Source: Maribacter thermophilus (GTDB lineage Bacteria > Bacteroidota > Bacteroidia > Flavobacteriales > Flavobacteriaceae). From it: DNA of 64,000 nt. Under the pieces are notes generated by a model. That model was not told where the DNA came from. It saw only the letters and a list, made by a program, of their open reading frames with translations, and made no database searches. Where the stretch lies: assembly GCF_001020565.1 (NCBI RefSeq), contig NZ_LDAS01000001.1, positions 3,721,502 to 3,785,501 on the forward strand, given 5' to 3'. A program made the translations under genes and the position numbers. How positions within the stretch are numbered: the stretch's first letter is position 1; each line of letters starts with the position of its first letter. Below are positions 1-8,135 of this stretch, piece by piece.

Positions 1-37
1 CGGTAAAATCTCCTGTTAGGAACAGTACTTTTTTCAT
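1..37 (-). CDS. Partial N-terminus, DJ-1/PfpI-like protein
   Basis: Only the first 12 codons are in the window; the gene continues beyond the left edge. The peptide reads MKKVLFLTGDFT, a first beta strand followed by a GDF turn that resembles the N-terminus of DJ-1/PfpI-family proteins, which include glyoxalase/deglycase-like and intracellular protease-like members. The call rests on this short stretch alone, so the family is a guess from resemblance. The start is the ATG read from positions 37-35. Confidence 0.4.
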   Translation of the reverse strand, partial: MKKVLFLTGDFT

Positions 38-104
38 TTTTCTATTCTGTATTTATTAGTAAAGATATTTAAGGTGATACGCCCACATTTCTAAGATTAG
101 ATCG

Positions 105-160
105 GTGGTACGGGCGTAGCATCTAATTTAGCAAATACGTGCCGAAAAATAGAAGACGAA
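105..160. repeat. Cassette-flank repeat, copy A
   Basis: This AT-rich stretch contains gcatctaatttagcaaata followed by gtgccgaaaaatagaaga. It resembles 2604-2643 and 20026-20085. The shared core is roughly caactaattttagcaaa, and this copy and the 20026 copy also share a downstream ccga(a)nagaa segment. It lies past the 3' end of the RloC-like gene. All three copies sit beside AT-rich minus-strand genes, which suggests a boundary of inserted single-gene cassettes. The alignment was made by eye. Confidence 0.4.
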
Positions 161-275
161 CTATTAAAATAAAGTGAAGGTTTCGTTATTTTTGATGGGG
201 TGGTTGGGGTGTTTTATAAGGAGGATAATGGCACAGGCTTGACGCTTGCGCTAACTGGGGGGGCAGTCGTGCTTT

Positions 276-2543
276 TTACTCACCGTTTAATCCTTTCCAA
301 TGTAACTGGTCTTTCGTTTTTATATGCTCCATTAATTCTTTTATTGCTTCATCAATTTGTAACAATTTGTCATCGTGCTGTTGGACTTTTTCAAATTGGT
401 TTTGATGCGAAAACCAGTGTAATAATTTGGTGTTATGATATGTGCCATCTTTTGATGAGAAAATTTCCTTAATTCTAGTATCTAAAGATTTACTAGAGGG
501 GAATTTCATTGCTGTGTATAATTCTAAAAATCTTCGCATTGTATTTGGAAGTACTATGGTATACTCAAATGCTTCTTTATTTTCCAGCTCGTGATATTCT
601 TTTAGGATACTAAAAAGTGAAACATATTCTGAATTGTATTTCTTAAAACTATTTGGTAAGCTTGTTAGTTTCGAAGCATTCTCATCAAGCCTTCTTACCA
701 TGTAAAAATCTGCTTGTGGTTTCTTCTGATGCTTGAATAACTCTTCACTATCCATCATCATTGAGAAGAACTCAAAATTATGTGTAGATATAAATAACTG
801 ACAAAAATCTTCATCATTTTTCTTGAAAAAGTTTTGAAGTAAAGACCTAATTTGGAAAATATGATTACTGTCTAAACTTGAAATAGGATCATCAATAAAA
901 ACAATTGTGTTTGGCAATTTTGGAGGGGCATCATTTCTGAGAGCTTTTAGTTCTGTCAAAAAATAGGCAAAAGCAATTGCAGATTTTTCACCTTCACTCA
1001 AATTAGTTGCTGGGTGACCATTTCTTTCAAGGGTGAATTTATCGTTTCGTATTTCAATTTTTATATCATCGCGATGAAGTAATATTCTTAATATATCGTT
1101 CAACTCTGTTTGACCTTTTACACTACTTTTTAACTGAGCTTCAAGAACTGATTTATTAGTTTTATTTGTAGTTATTCTTGAATTGATATTTGATATAATA
1201 GTTAAAGCCTGTTCTTTGTCTGCTTCTTTTTTGTTGTAATCCTCTGCTTGCAAATATTCTGCTAAATAATGGTTAATGATTTTGGCAATTGCCTTTTTCT
1301 TATTATCATCGAATTCAGACAACCAATTATTATGAGCTTTTACAGCGTTTTTAATTTCCTTAAAGTCTTCTTCAAAACTTACTAGTTCAATTTCGGTTGA
1401 AGAAATATTATTGAAATAATTTGAGGTTTTACGTTTTAAATCAGATTCTAAGATTGATAGTTGTGTTTTGTACTTTTTTACAGTTTCTTTATAATTTTTA
1501 ACAGCTTTCTGATAATCAGATTGAAATCGGTTACCCAAATTTTTTTTATCTGGAAAAGTGATTTTTATTTTCTCTTTTTCTAATTTTATTTTCCCTTGAG
1601 CAGCGGCAATACCACCTTGTATTTCTTTTAGTTTTTTTGAGTAGTATGAGTTTAAATCACTAATTCTATTTTCGGGTAAAGTTCGCGTACAAAACTTACA
1701 TTCAGTTTCGCCTTCATGAAGCTTGATTCCAGTTTGAACCCAGTCAAATAACACTTCATTTTCATCTAATTCAGGAAACGGTATTGATTTTGGTGCAGTA
1801 TCCTCCAAAATAATTCTTACGTCTTCCGCAAGTGTTTCGAGGCTTTCTGTAAAACTATAATCTTCCTGCTGCTTTTCAAACGTATTTTCTGCAATTGCCT
1901 CCGCTTTTGTCTTATCTCTTTCAGTTGGAGATAGAATATATTTTTGCAAATCACTCTTTATTTTATCTGTGATTTGCTGAATTACACCTTTATTCAACTT
2001 GTTTTGGTCAAGTTTATTATCAAGATAATTTTCTCTTATGTCTTTTGCTTTTACCGAAAACTTACCTCCTGCTTTATTGTAGCTATTAAATTCATCAACA
2101 ATTTTCTGATAACGATTATCTTTAATGTTTTCTAATTGGGCCTTTTTTTTGTCTAATTTTTTAATTTTTTTATCCAGTTCGCCCGATGGATCACCAAGAT
2201 AAAATGATATGGGTTTTATATCTGAATTTGGTTCATCGAATGTAAAAATTCGTTTTATATAATTGGCGTTGAATACTTTCACATCATACGGAAAGTTTTC
2301 TAAATCATTTTGACTATAGCTTGTTGATGTGTTGTTGTTTTCAATTGTAACGTCAAATTCAGCCCTAGGAAAATATTTGTTTTTATCTTTAAATTCAAGG
2401 TTTTGAAAGAGCTTTGAAAGGGTTGTTTTTCCTGAATAATTCCAACCATATATCAAATTTTTCTTTTTAAAATCAGCTAAACCATTCCAAGTGAAGTTTT
2501 TAAATATTCCAAAACTTTTAATTCGATTAATTTTCCTAATCAT
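276..2543 (-). CDS. RloC/PrrC-like ABC-type ATPase, candidate anticodon nuclease
   Basis: A 755-residue protein of the AAA_13/RloC kind. Seen: Walker A GWNYSGKTTL near residues 33-42; a long Lys/Glu-rich coiled coil; a CKFC zinc-hook-like motif near residues 281-284 in its middle; the ABC signature LSEGEKSAIAF near 515; and Walker B TIVFIDDPISSLDS near 547-560. The C-terminal tail has Arg670, Glu674 and His709, a spacing close to the Arg-Glu-His nuclease triad of PrrC. RloC proteins are known to combine an SMC/Rad50-like head, a zinc hook and a tRNA anticodon nuclease that acts on phage infection or DNA damage. Whether this protein is a nuclease is inference. It follows a SIR2-like gene on the same strand (138 bp apart) and is clearly AT-rich, consistent with transfer. 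Confidence 0.75.
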   Translation of the reverse strand: MIRKINRIKSFGIFKNFTWNGLADFKKKNLIYGWNYSGKTTLSKLFQNLEFKDKNKYFPRAEFDVTIENNNTSTSYSQNDLENFPYDVKVFNANYIKRIFTFDEPNSDIKPISFYLGDPSGELDKKIKKLDKKKAQLENIKDNRYQKIVDEFNSYNKAGGKFSVKAKDIRENYLDNKLDQNKLNKGVIQQITDKIKSDLQKYILSPTERDKTKAEAIAENTFEKQQEDYSFTESLETLAEDVRIILEDTAPKSIPFPELDENEVLFDWVQTGIKLHEGETECKFCTRTLPENRISDLNSYYSKKLKEIQGGIAAAQGKIKLEKEKIKITFPDKKNLGNRFQSDYQKAVKNYKETVKKYKTQLSILESDLKRKTSNYFNNISSTEIELVSFEEDFKEIKNAVKAHNNWLSEFDDNKKKAIAKIINHYLAEYLQAEDYNKKEADKEQALTIISNINSRITTNKTNKSVLEAQLKSSVKGQTELNDILRILLHRDDIKIEIRNDKFTLERNGHPATNLSEGEKSAIAFAYFLTELKALRNDAPPKLPNTIVFIDDPISSLDSNHIFQIRSLLQNFFKKNDEDFCQLFISTHNFEFFSMMMDSEELFKHQKKPQADFYMVRRLDENASKLTSLPNSFKKYNSEYVSLFSILKEYHELENKEAFEYTIVLPNTMRRFLELYTAMKFPSSKSLDTRIKEIFSSKDGTYHNTKLLHWFSHQNQFEKVQQHDDKLLQIDEAIKELMEHIKTKDQLHWKGLNGE

Positions 2544-2603
2544 TTCCCACTGAATTTAATTCACAGTAATTTTTTTTTGTAGTTCTTCAACAGTCATAAG
2601 CTA

Positions 2604-2643
2604 TGAGCAGTTGTGCGGTTTAGCAACTAACTTTGCAAGTACA
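2604..2643. repeat. Cassette-flank repeat, copy B
   Basis: This stretch lies in the 138-bp gap between the SIR2-like and RloC-like genes. It reads ttgtgcggtttagcaactaa followed by ctttgcaagt. It aligns with copy C at 20026-20085 (ttgttacgtggttaaacaac then taattttagcaaag) and with copy A at 105-160. A repeat between two genes that might otherwise form an operon suggests that each gene could be its own cassette. Confidence 0.4.
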
Positions 2644-2680
2644 CTTATAGCCATCCTAAGTTTGTTGTTGTATATAGTTT

Positions 2681-3484
2681 TTAATTATACTCAATTTTAT
2701 TACTCAAATCATTTGGATTGTAAGCTAATATTTTAGCAGGATATCTTTTGTCTAATAGCAGTTTTACTCTATTAGCAACTATTTCGTGACATGGATTAAT
2801 AATTATTATTTCTCCAATATTTGGAGAAGAAATACCTGCTCCGAGGATTTGATTTAATTCAGCATCTAGTGGGTCAAGAGATATTCCATAAAGAACAGTT
2901 TTATTTCCTTGTTCCAATAAAGAAATCAATGAACCATGGTTACTTCCTAATTTTATTTCTTCTTCTTTTGTTCTATATATTTCTTGCGTAATTTCAGAAG
3001 GTAAGTAAAGTTCATCTGGCGATTCAATATTTCCATGAATGTGAAAGCTTTCAATCTTAAAATTTGCATCAGTATTGTTAGAACGATATAATTTATTTAT
3101 TTCCAAATCAATTACGTTGTCCCAATTAGTGGTTACCAAATAAGCTCGGTCAACTTTAGAGATAACAAATTTGTCTACAATTTCTTTGAAGTTTTCTTGT
3201 GGTTTTATTTCACCCGAATTTTGGGCCTTTTTTAATTCAACGGCAATATTTTTCTTTAATACTCTAATGTTTGATTTCATTATCTCAAACATTTCCGGGT
3301 GTTTTCCAGCTTTTGCTATTGTAGAGTAAAATTTTAACAAATAGATATAACGTGCGAATAGGAAATTGGCTCCATCACCATTTGTTTCGATGCCTTCTGT
3401 TTTATTAATAGCCCTTATCACGGGGGTCCAAGCATTTTGAACAGCCCCAGCACCGACAATAAATGTTATATTCTTTCCTTTCAA
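2681..3484 (-). CDS. SIR2-like domain protein (candidate NADase effector)
   Basis: A 267-residue protein with the hallmarks of a SIR2-type Rossmann fold. These are a glycine-rich start FIVGAGAVQ (residues 8-16), TTNWDNVID (118-126, with Asn120 and Asp122), HIHGN (148-152) and LYGISLDPLDAEL (198-210). In bacterial defence systems SIR2 domains hydrolyse NAD+ when phage is sensed, with the Asn and His of the equivalent motifs as catalytic residues. That this one does so is inference. It has no fused sensor domain, so a partner is expected. The next gene on the strand is the RloC-like ATPase. It is AT-rich compared with the neighbouring host genes. Its upstream region resembles that of the ATPase gene starting at 21441. 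Confidence 0.65.
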   Translation of the reverse strand: MKGKNITFIVGAGAVQNAWTPVIRAINKTEGIETNGDGANFLFARYIYLLKFYSTIAKAGKHPEMFEIMKSNIRVLKKNIAVELKKAQNSGEIKPQENFKEIVDKFVISKVDRAYLVTTNWDNVIDLEINKLYRSNNTDANFKIESFHIHGNIESPDELYLPSEITQEIYRTKEEEIKLGSNHGSLISLLEQGNKTVLYGISLDPLDAELNQILGAGISSPNIGEIIIINPCHEIVANRVKLLLDKRYPAKILAYNPNDLSNKIEYN

Positions 3485-3535
3485 TTTATTTGTTCAAAAT
3501 TATTTATGGCAATCTTATGTGCATACCAATTTATA

Positions 3536-3645
3536 CTTATATACCGCTATTCTTATATAAAATTAGGGTTAGGTACCCTAACCTGCACGAATATAAAAAT
3601 TCTTACAATATTGTTCTTACAGAAAAGCGTAAGCCATTATAAATA
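3536..3645. repeat. Upstream segment shared with 21471-21580
   Basis: The segment begins tataccgctattctta then tataaaatta and ends acagaaaagcgtaa about 80 bp later, followed by an aaataag. The same two end blocks with the same spacing occur at 21471-21580, while the middle has diverged. Both copies lie just upstream of an AT-rich minus-strand gene (SIR2-like here, AAA ATPase there). It could be a shared promoter or leader, or an element end. It contains ggttaggtaccctaacc, a perfect palindrome. Confidence 0.5.
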
Positions 3646-3648
3646 AGC

Positions 3649-3711
3649 TGGTTTTGTATTGGGTAGGTGAGGGGGCTTTCGTTGGTGTTGTAGAACATCC
3701 CCCGCCTTGTG
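3649..3711. repeat. Degenerate direct repeat, left of lipoprotein gene
   Basis: A stretch starting gctggttttgtattgggtag aligns by eye with gctggtcttgtgttgggcaa at 4314-4376, and both continue through a ttcgttggt/tacgttggt block and a run of C residues. The two copies bracket the lipoprotein gene at 3821-4291. Their origin is unknown; they may be duplicated untranslated sequence. Confidence 0.35.
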
Positions 3712-3770
3712 CGCGCCTTCAAAGGGGAAATCGCTCCCTTGAGGGTGCCATAACGCAGGGTATGGGCAAG

Positions 3771-3799
3771 TTGTCAAAAAACCGATTTTGTTACTTTTG
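3771..3799 (+). promoter_or_regulatory. Bacteroidota-type promoter for lipoprotein gene
   Basis: TTG at 3771-3773 and TACTTTTG at 3792-3799 are separated by 18 bp. They match the TTG...TANNTTTG consensus of the Bacteroidota primary sigma factor. Transcription would begin near 3806, about 15 nt before the ATG at 3821. Confidence 0.55.
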
Positions 3800-3820
3800 C
3801 ACTAGAAATACACCCATGGA

Positions 3821-4291
3821 ATGAATAGACTGTTTTTTACCGTTTCTGTCTGTTGTATAATGCTATGTAGTTGTTCTGATGAAGAAATAAAGAAAGAACT
3901 GTACAGCCTAAATTATGGAACCAAGGCGGAGCGGGTAGCTACCCTTAAAAAAGAAATTGAAGTACATAGTGATTTTGAGAACGCAGAGTTTCTGTTGTAC
4001 AATTCAAAAGGATTTACCTTTCATGTAAACACCTTTTATTTGCCCGAATATAGAGATTACAGATACGTGATAAAGCTTAATTCCGAAGATGTGGATAATT
4101 GGTTAAAAGGGTTCGAAAAAGTGAACCCTTCCGAAAGTTTTGAAGAATGGCCCGATAAATTAATTCGGATAAGAAGAGACGAATGGCCATTGCAAAGTAC
4201 CCCTGAATACTACGCTATGGAAAATGAAATGGTTTACATGCTGGTGTATAGAAAAGAAGGGGTGATTTTTAAAAAGTCGATTTCATTATAA
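3821..4291 (+). CDS. Putative lipoprotein, unknown function
   Basis: A 156-residue protein with a short hydrophobic leader ending MLCSCSDEE, typical of a Bacteroidota lipoprotein in which Cys is followed by acidic residues. The mature part is a mixed alpha/beta domain rich in aromatic and charged residues. I recognise no catalytic motif. A good promoter lies directly upstream, so the gene is probably a single transcription unit. It is bracketed by the degenerate repeats at 3649 and 4314. A cell-envelope location is likely; the function is unknown. Confidence 0.7.
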   Translation: MNRLFFTVSVCCIMLCSCSDEEIKKELYSLNYGTKAERVATLKKEIEVHSDFENAEFLLYNSKGFTFHVNTFYLPEYRDYRYVIKLNSEDVDNWLKGFEKVNPSESFEEWPDKLIRIRRDEWPLQSTPEYYAMENEMVYMLVYRKEGVIFKKSISL

Positions 4292-4313
4292 AAGCCTGAT
4301 CGGTTAAAAACAG

Positions 4314-4376
4314 GCTGGTCTTGTGTTGGGCAAGAGAGAGGCTTACGTTGGTATGGCAACTACCTTCCCCGTTCTT
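4314..4376. repeat. Degenerate direct repeat, right of lipoprotein gene
   Basis: Partner of 3649-3711 in the same orientation. The beginning (gctggtcttgtgttgggcaa) matches best and the later part is only loosely conserved. Confidence 0.35.
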
Positions 4377-4424
4377 TATGGCCGAAATTAATCGGTATTT
4401 GTTGAGCGGTGTATTGTGCCTTTT

Positions 4425-5489
4425 CTAGTTTAATAAAAGTGCTAGAAAATCGTTGTCCTCAAAAGTGTCTTCACCAAGTTGGGTCTGCCTAATAATTACG
4501 GTTTGTAGCGATGGTATTAAATACATCCTGTTTTTACCGGCCCCCAAACCGCCAATGATCTCGGTATAGCCACTGTAATACATAATACCGCCGGTGGAGC
4601 CTTCGGGTGCGGTATCGAGGGGGGTGAGTGCATAACCGTTTACGTTGTTCAGCCAACAAAAATTACCGTGCCCGGCGTTGGGGCCGGTGGCAACGAACAT
4701 GGCTTCCAATAGCGAGGATTCTATAATTTGTGTGCCGTTCCAGCTACCTTGGTCGAGCATAAAATGACCGAACTTTACCCAGTTTCTTGGGGTTACATAG
4801 CAGCCGTTGGGTATATTGGGGTTTCCGGCCTCGTCGTGGGTCCAGCTTTCATAGTGCAACCCTATTTTGTCAAAAATTTCCGATTCTAGATATTCCAAAG
4901 GGTTTTGAGAAATACCTTTCTCTTGCAACTTTCGTTCTAAAAGAACCCCAAAAACATAATAATTGCTGGGGCCGTAAGAGAATTTTTCACCGGGCGTGCT
5001 TACCATGTCCAATTCATCTATGGCATATTGGTACCTGTTGCTTTCATCCGATATGGTCAAAAAATTCTGGGAAAGCCCAGAGGAAAGGTTTAATAGGTGC
5101 TTGATCTTTATTTCATCTTTGCCCGGATGCAGACCGTTGTCTTGCCATTCCGTGATGGTGTTAGAAACGTATTCTTCGTAATCTATAAGACCTTGTTGTT
5201 TGGCCAGTGCGGCAACCGCCGACCAAAAAAGCTTGGTGGCGCTATAGATATGGGGTGCGGTATCTTCATCGGCACCGTTATGGTAATCTTCAAAGATTAT
5301 AGAGCCGTCTCTCATGACCAAAACGGCGCTTCCGCCTTTTTCTTCCGAGTAGTGGGCCGCATCGGCCAGTTGTTCGGTGGTAAATATATCGTCGGTATCA
5401 TTCACCGGTTCATTATCATTGTCATCATTGGAAGAACAGCCGACCGTTAACAATGCTATCATCAGAATTGGTAATAAATGGTTTTTCAT
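4425..5489 (-). CDS. Serine hydrolase, beta-lactamase family (S12-like) lipoprotein
   Basis: A 354-residue protein with a lipoprotein leader (LLTVGC, Cys18) followed by an Asp/Asn-rich linker. The catalytic SxxK motif is S83-A-T-K86. A YGPSNYY segment corresponds to the usual YxN motif but has two extra residues between Tyr and Asn. The family (PF00144) includes class C beta-lactamases, D-aminopeptidases and carboxylesterases. Substrate cannot be told from sequence, and resistance should not be assumed. It is probably anchored to an envelope membrane and acts outside the cytoplasm. It appears to be a single-gene unit. Confidence 0.8.
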   Translation of the reverse strand: MKNHLLPILMIALLTVGCSSNDDNDNEPVNDTDDIFTTEQLADAAHYSEEKGGSAVLVMRDGSIIFEDYHNGADEDTAPHIYSATKLFWSAVAALAKQQGLIDYEEYVSNTITEWQDNGLHPGKDEIKIKHLLNLSSGLSQNFLTISDESNRYQYAIDELDMVSTPGEKFSYGPSNYYVFGVLLERKLQEKGISQNPLEYLESEIFDKIGLHYESWTHDEAGNPNIPNGCYVTPRNWVKFGHFMLDQGSWNGTQIIESSLLEAMFVATGPNAGHGNFCWLNNVNGYALTPLDTAPEGSTGGIMYYSGYTEIIGGLGAGKNRMYLIPSLQTVIIRQTQLGEDTFEDNDFLALLLN

Positions 5490-5590
5490 GTTATATCGGT
5501 TTACGGATTGGACTCATAAAAACAAATAAGGTTTGATCTTATGGGTTATAACGTATTCTTTTTAAGTGTATTACATTCTTCAGGGACGTT

Positions 5591-5764
5591 ATGGTTTTAT
5601 GCGCCCTTAATTTTAGCCCCAGTTTTTTAAAAGGTTGGCAGGTAAGGGCATTAAATGACCATGGCCACATGTTCTTTATGGTGCTGCTACTTCTGTTGTG
5701 TATAGGGTATTGTTACAATAGGGTAGGGAAGTTTGTGCGTAAAAACCCGGTAAACAGGAAATAG
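5591..5764 (+). CDS. Possible small membrane protein (57 aa)
   Basis: An open frame from ATG 5591 to TAG 5762-5764. It would encode a 57-residue peptide with one strongly hydrophobic segment, HMFFMVLLLLCIGYCY, followed by basic residues, the pattern of a single-pass protein with a cytoplasmic tail. It lies alone in the gap between the serine hydrolase and the DUF6090-like gene. I see no clear promoter, so it may be chance. Confidence 0.3.
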   Translation: MVLCALNFSPSFLKGWQVRALNDHGHMFFMVLLLLLCIGYCYNRVGKFVRKNPVNRK

Positions 5765-5847
5765 TTCTTTTGAACAACTTTTGATGTAGGCACACGGCAA
5801 ATGCTACGGCTTAGAACGGAAAATTAGGTTCTTATAGAGGCGAAAAA

Positions 5848-6609
5848 CTAGTCGATTTCGCTTTCGATGAGCTGTAAAATCGAATTTAGGTCGTCCATTA
5901 AAGGTTGGTAGTGCGCCTTTTCCATGGCACTGCTCGCCAGTACGAACATTAAGATGTTGTTCTCGAACTCTTTGGAATCCAATAGCGGTAAATTACTGGT
6001 GTTTTCCTCCGATATGGGAAGCCCGATTTCTTGATTTACCCCGGCATCATCGAATATGGTACGAAGGCTGTAGTTCTCTGTCCGTAACATATCGATCACC
6101 TTTTCTCTTTGAATGCCCAGATCGTTTTCTTGTTTGGCAATGTCGTCCAAGGTAGAAACCCAATTGGTGAGCTGTATGCGTAAATCGGTATTTGAAATAT
6201 CCTTGAGGCTTCCTGAGTTAATGATCTCTTGCAGCAGTGAATTGTTGGGGTTGAATAGGATATCGGAAGAAAAAGAGTTGAACAAGAGTTGTGAAAATTG
6301 CTTTTCGGTCGGTACTTCGTCTGCAGAGGAAATGTAATGCAACAGTTGTTTGGCCCCGTTAAAGTTGTCTTTGTTGACCTGGATCAGCTCGGCCAATTTG
6401 GTTTTGCTTATTTCGAACTCTTTCCGCAATCCCTGCAAATAAATATTTTCCTTTTCTTGGGTTACGCGATCTTGGTTCTTGTTGTTTATGGCCAGGGCGA
6501 TCAGAATACCGATGACCACAAGTATAATTTCGCCGATGGCATACACGAGGTATTGGCGAAACTTGTTTTGCGAAAGTAGTCGCTGTCGTATTTTTCTAAA
6601 AAATTTCAT
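5848..6609 (-). CDS. DUF6090-like membrane-anchored protein
   Basis: A 253-residue protein. It begins with a basic segment (MKFFRKIRQRLL) and one hydrophobic helix, YAIGEIILVVIGILIALAIN, which is the signature start of the Bacteroidota DUF6090 family. The rest is largely helical with many charged residues and probably lies outside the inner membrane. The biochemical role of the family is not known to me. It is flanked by intergenic DNA on both sides and is likely monocistronic. Confidence 0.75.
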   Translation of the reverse strand: MKFFRKIRQRLLSQNKFRQYLVYAIGEIILVVIGILIALAINNKNQDRVTQEKENIYLQGLRKEFEISKTKLAELIQVNKDNFNGAKQLLHYISSADEVPTEKQFSQLLFNSFSSDILFNPNNSLLQEIINSGSLKDISNTDLRIQLTNWVSTLDDIAKQENDLGIQREKVIDMLRTENYSLRTIFDDAGVNQEIGLPISEENTSNLPLLDSKEFENNILMFVLASSAMEKAHYQPLMDDLNSILQLIESEID

Positions 6610-6916
6610 TGCGGTTGGTTTGGTCGGTCATACATAAAAAAGGTAGCTTGTTTATGGTTTTCTTTACCGTACAAAAGAAAGAAAAGATTTAAACTTTATT
6701 TCGTACAAAGCATATATGTTTTTGGTAAGGGTTTTACTTGTAGTTAACTGGTTACTAAATGTTATGGGACAGTAATTTACGCAGTTCAGGTTTTAACTCA
6801 AAAATTTCTTGGTATTTAGTGTCCACCTCTTTTGTATTGTGAAAACCGGTATTGGATAGCTACCGGAAACCGTAAGATTTATACGGCCGTTTTTTTGGCA
6901 CATGGAGTGATGGGTT

Positions 6917-7360
6917 TTACCTCTTAGGCTTCAATACCTTTTTTCTCACCTTTACGATGCCCTTTTTTAGTAGAAAACTTCGCGAAATAATCACCGAAAA
7001 CCCCATGGCCGAAAGTAGGGCAATAAATGCCAAGGCACCGAGCGCCCCGCCATATCCTTCAAAAAAGTGTCCTTTGTTAAGATAGATAACACTGAAAAGG
7101 CCTGCGGCGATCGCCAAACGGATGTAATTGCCCCTTGCCCGGGGCGCTACCATACCAATAAACGAGGTGCCGATGAACACGATCGGGATATTTTTGGTCA
7201 GGTAGGCGTTGCAAAGGTCTGGAAAACAATGGAAAAAGAGCCCCACCATAAGGGCCAATACGGCCGATGCCCTAACGGGACCTTGTTTTAGGCGCTCGCT
7301 GACAAAGAAGGTAAGCCACGCCCCCAAAATACCAGTGGTAATAATGATAACGTAGTTCAT
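6917..7360 (-). CDS. Multi-pass membrane protein, unknown (second of a coupled pair)
   Basis: A 147-residue protein with about four hydrophobic helices and a basic C-terminus (KVRKKVLKPKR). A longer open frame exists upstream but reads through the neighbouring gene. The start chosen, MNYVIIITTG, overlaps the stop of the upstream gene in an ATGA, so translation is probably coupled. I recognise no family with confidence. Together with the upstream gene it probably forms a two-subunit membrane module. Confidence 0.65.
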   Translation of the reverse strand: MNYVIIITTGILGAWLTFFVSERLKQGPVRASAVLALMVGLFFHCFPDLCNAYLTKNIPIVFIGTSFIGMVAPRARGNYIRLAIAAGLFSVIYLNKGHFFEGYGGALGALAFIALLSAMGFSVIISRSFLLKKGIVKVRKKVLKPKR

Positions 7361-7920
7361 GCCATTAATCCATAAAGTAATGATACAATAACGACGCCCC
7401 CGAAGGCCACGGTGCCCAATTTGCCCCCTAAGCCAAGAAACATATTTTTTGACAGCATTAGAAATACACCTGCCAACATACCGGCTGCAATCACAAAACC
7501 GATAGAGGGTACGATTTCTGCACTCGACATGCCTACGAAAACACCACAATAGATGGCTGCAGGCAATTTTTTTAAATAACCCGATTCTTTATTGATTTCG
7601 GGAATAAAAGATGCTACGGTACCTGTAATACCAGCGGACAATACACTGCCCAATCCACCAATTACATTTATAAGGTAACAAATGATAGCACCTACGGGCA
7701 CCCAAACGATTACCCATATATTTTCATATTCGTATTTTTCGTGGTGCAGGTCTACATATCGATATCCAAAAAAGAGGGTCAAGGCCAAAAGAAGCATCGA
7801 CAGTAGTGCCGTAAAATTGCCGGTTTCGAATTGCTCTTTTGCGATGGTGGTCAAAAATGCTACTTGGATCAGTAATACGGTCAGTACCATAAAAATTCTT
7901 ATGGCTTTGTGTTTTCTCAT
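7357..7920 (-). CDS. Multi-pass membrane protein, unknown (first of a coupled pair)
   Basis: A 187-residue protein with about five hydrophobic segments. Glycine-rich stretches lie in the second half (GGLGSVLSAGITGTV, GMLAGVF, GLGGKLG), suggesting close helix packing as in channels or transporters. Its stop overlaps the start of the next gene by four bases (ATGA). No transporter family is recognised. Function is unknown, but the paired arrangement argues for a heteromeric complex. Confidence 0.65.
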   Translation of the reverse strand: MRKHKAIRIFMVLTVLLIQVAFLTTIAKEQFETGNFTALLSMLLLALTLFFGYRYVDLHHEKYEYENIWVIVWVPVGAIICYLINVIGGLGSVLSAGITGTVASFIPEINKESGYLKKLPAAIYCGVFVGMSSAEIVPSIGFVIAAGMLAGVFLMLSKNMFLGLGGKLGTVAFGGVVIVSLLYGLMA

Positions 7921-8135
7921 CGATCAAGATTGTTTGTAGGTAGCGGTGTATCGGTTTTGATAACGGCTCTTTTGGGGGTGTATTTACTTGCAAAGTACAT
8001 ATGAGGGCACTAAATTAAGAATTACGGCCCGCTCAAAAAACCTTACAACCGGTTTTCTTAATAAAATAAGTAGCTTAGGACGTTGGTGTATGCCATTAAT
8101 GGGTTTTGTGCCGGTACAAGTACGTGTGCAACAAT

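Noticed and set aside
200..472. Plus-strand open frame of 90 residues
   Set aside because: It lies antisense to the well-supported C-terminal part of the RloC-like gene and has no protein-like motif.
2681..3484. HerA-SIR2 or prokaryotic Argonaute-SIR2 system
   Set aside because: The neighbour is an RloC-like ABC-type ATPase. No HerA/FtsK-type ATPase or Argonaute gene is present.
4425..5489. Antibiotic-resistance beta-lactamase
   Set aside because: It has the SxxK motif of the broad S12-like family, but nothing in the sequence or context points to beta-lactam hydrolysis.
7361..7549. N-terminal extension of the second membrane protein gene
   Set aside because: It overlaps the upstream gene in another frame and encodes a Cys/Arg-rich, non-membrane stretch. 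The ATGA overlap at 7360 gives a better start.
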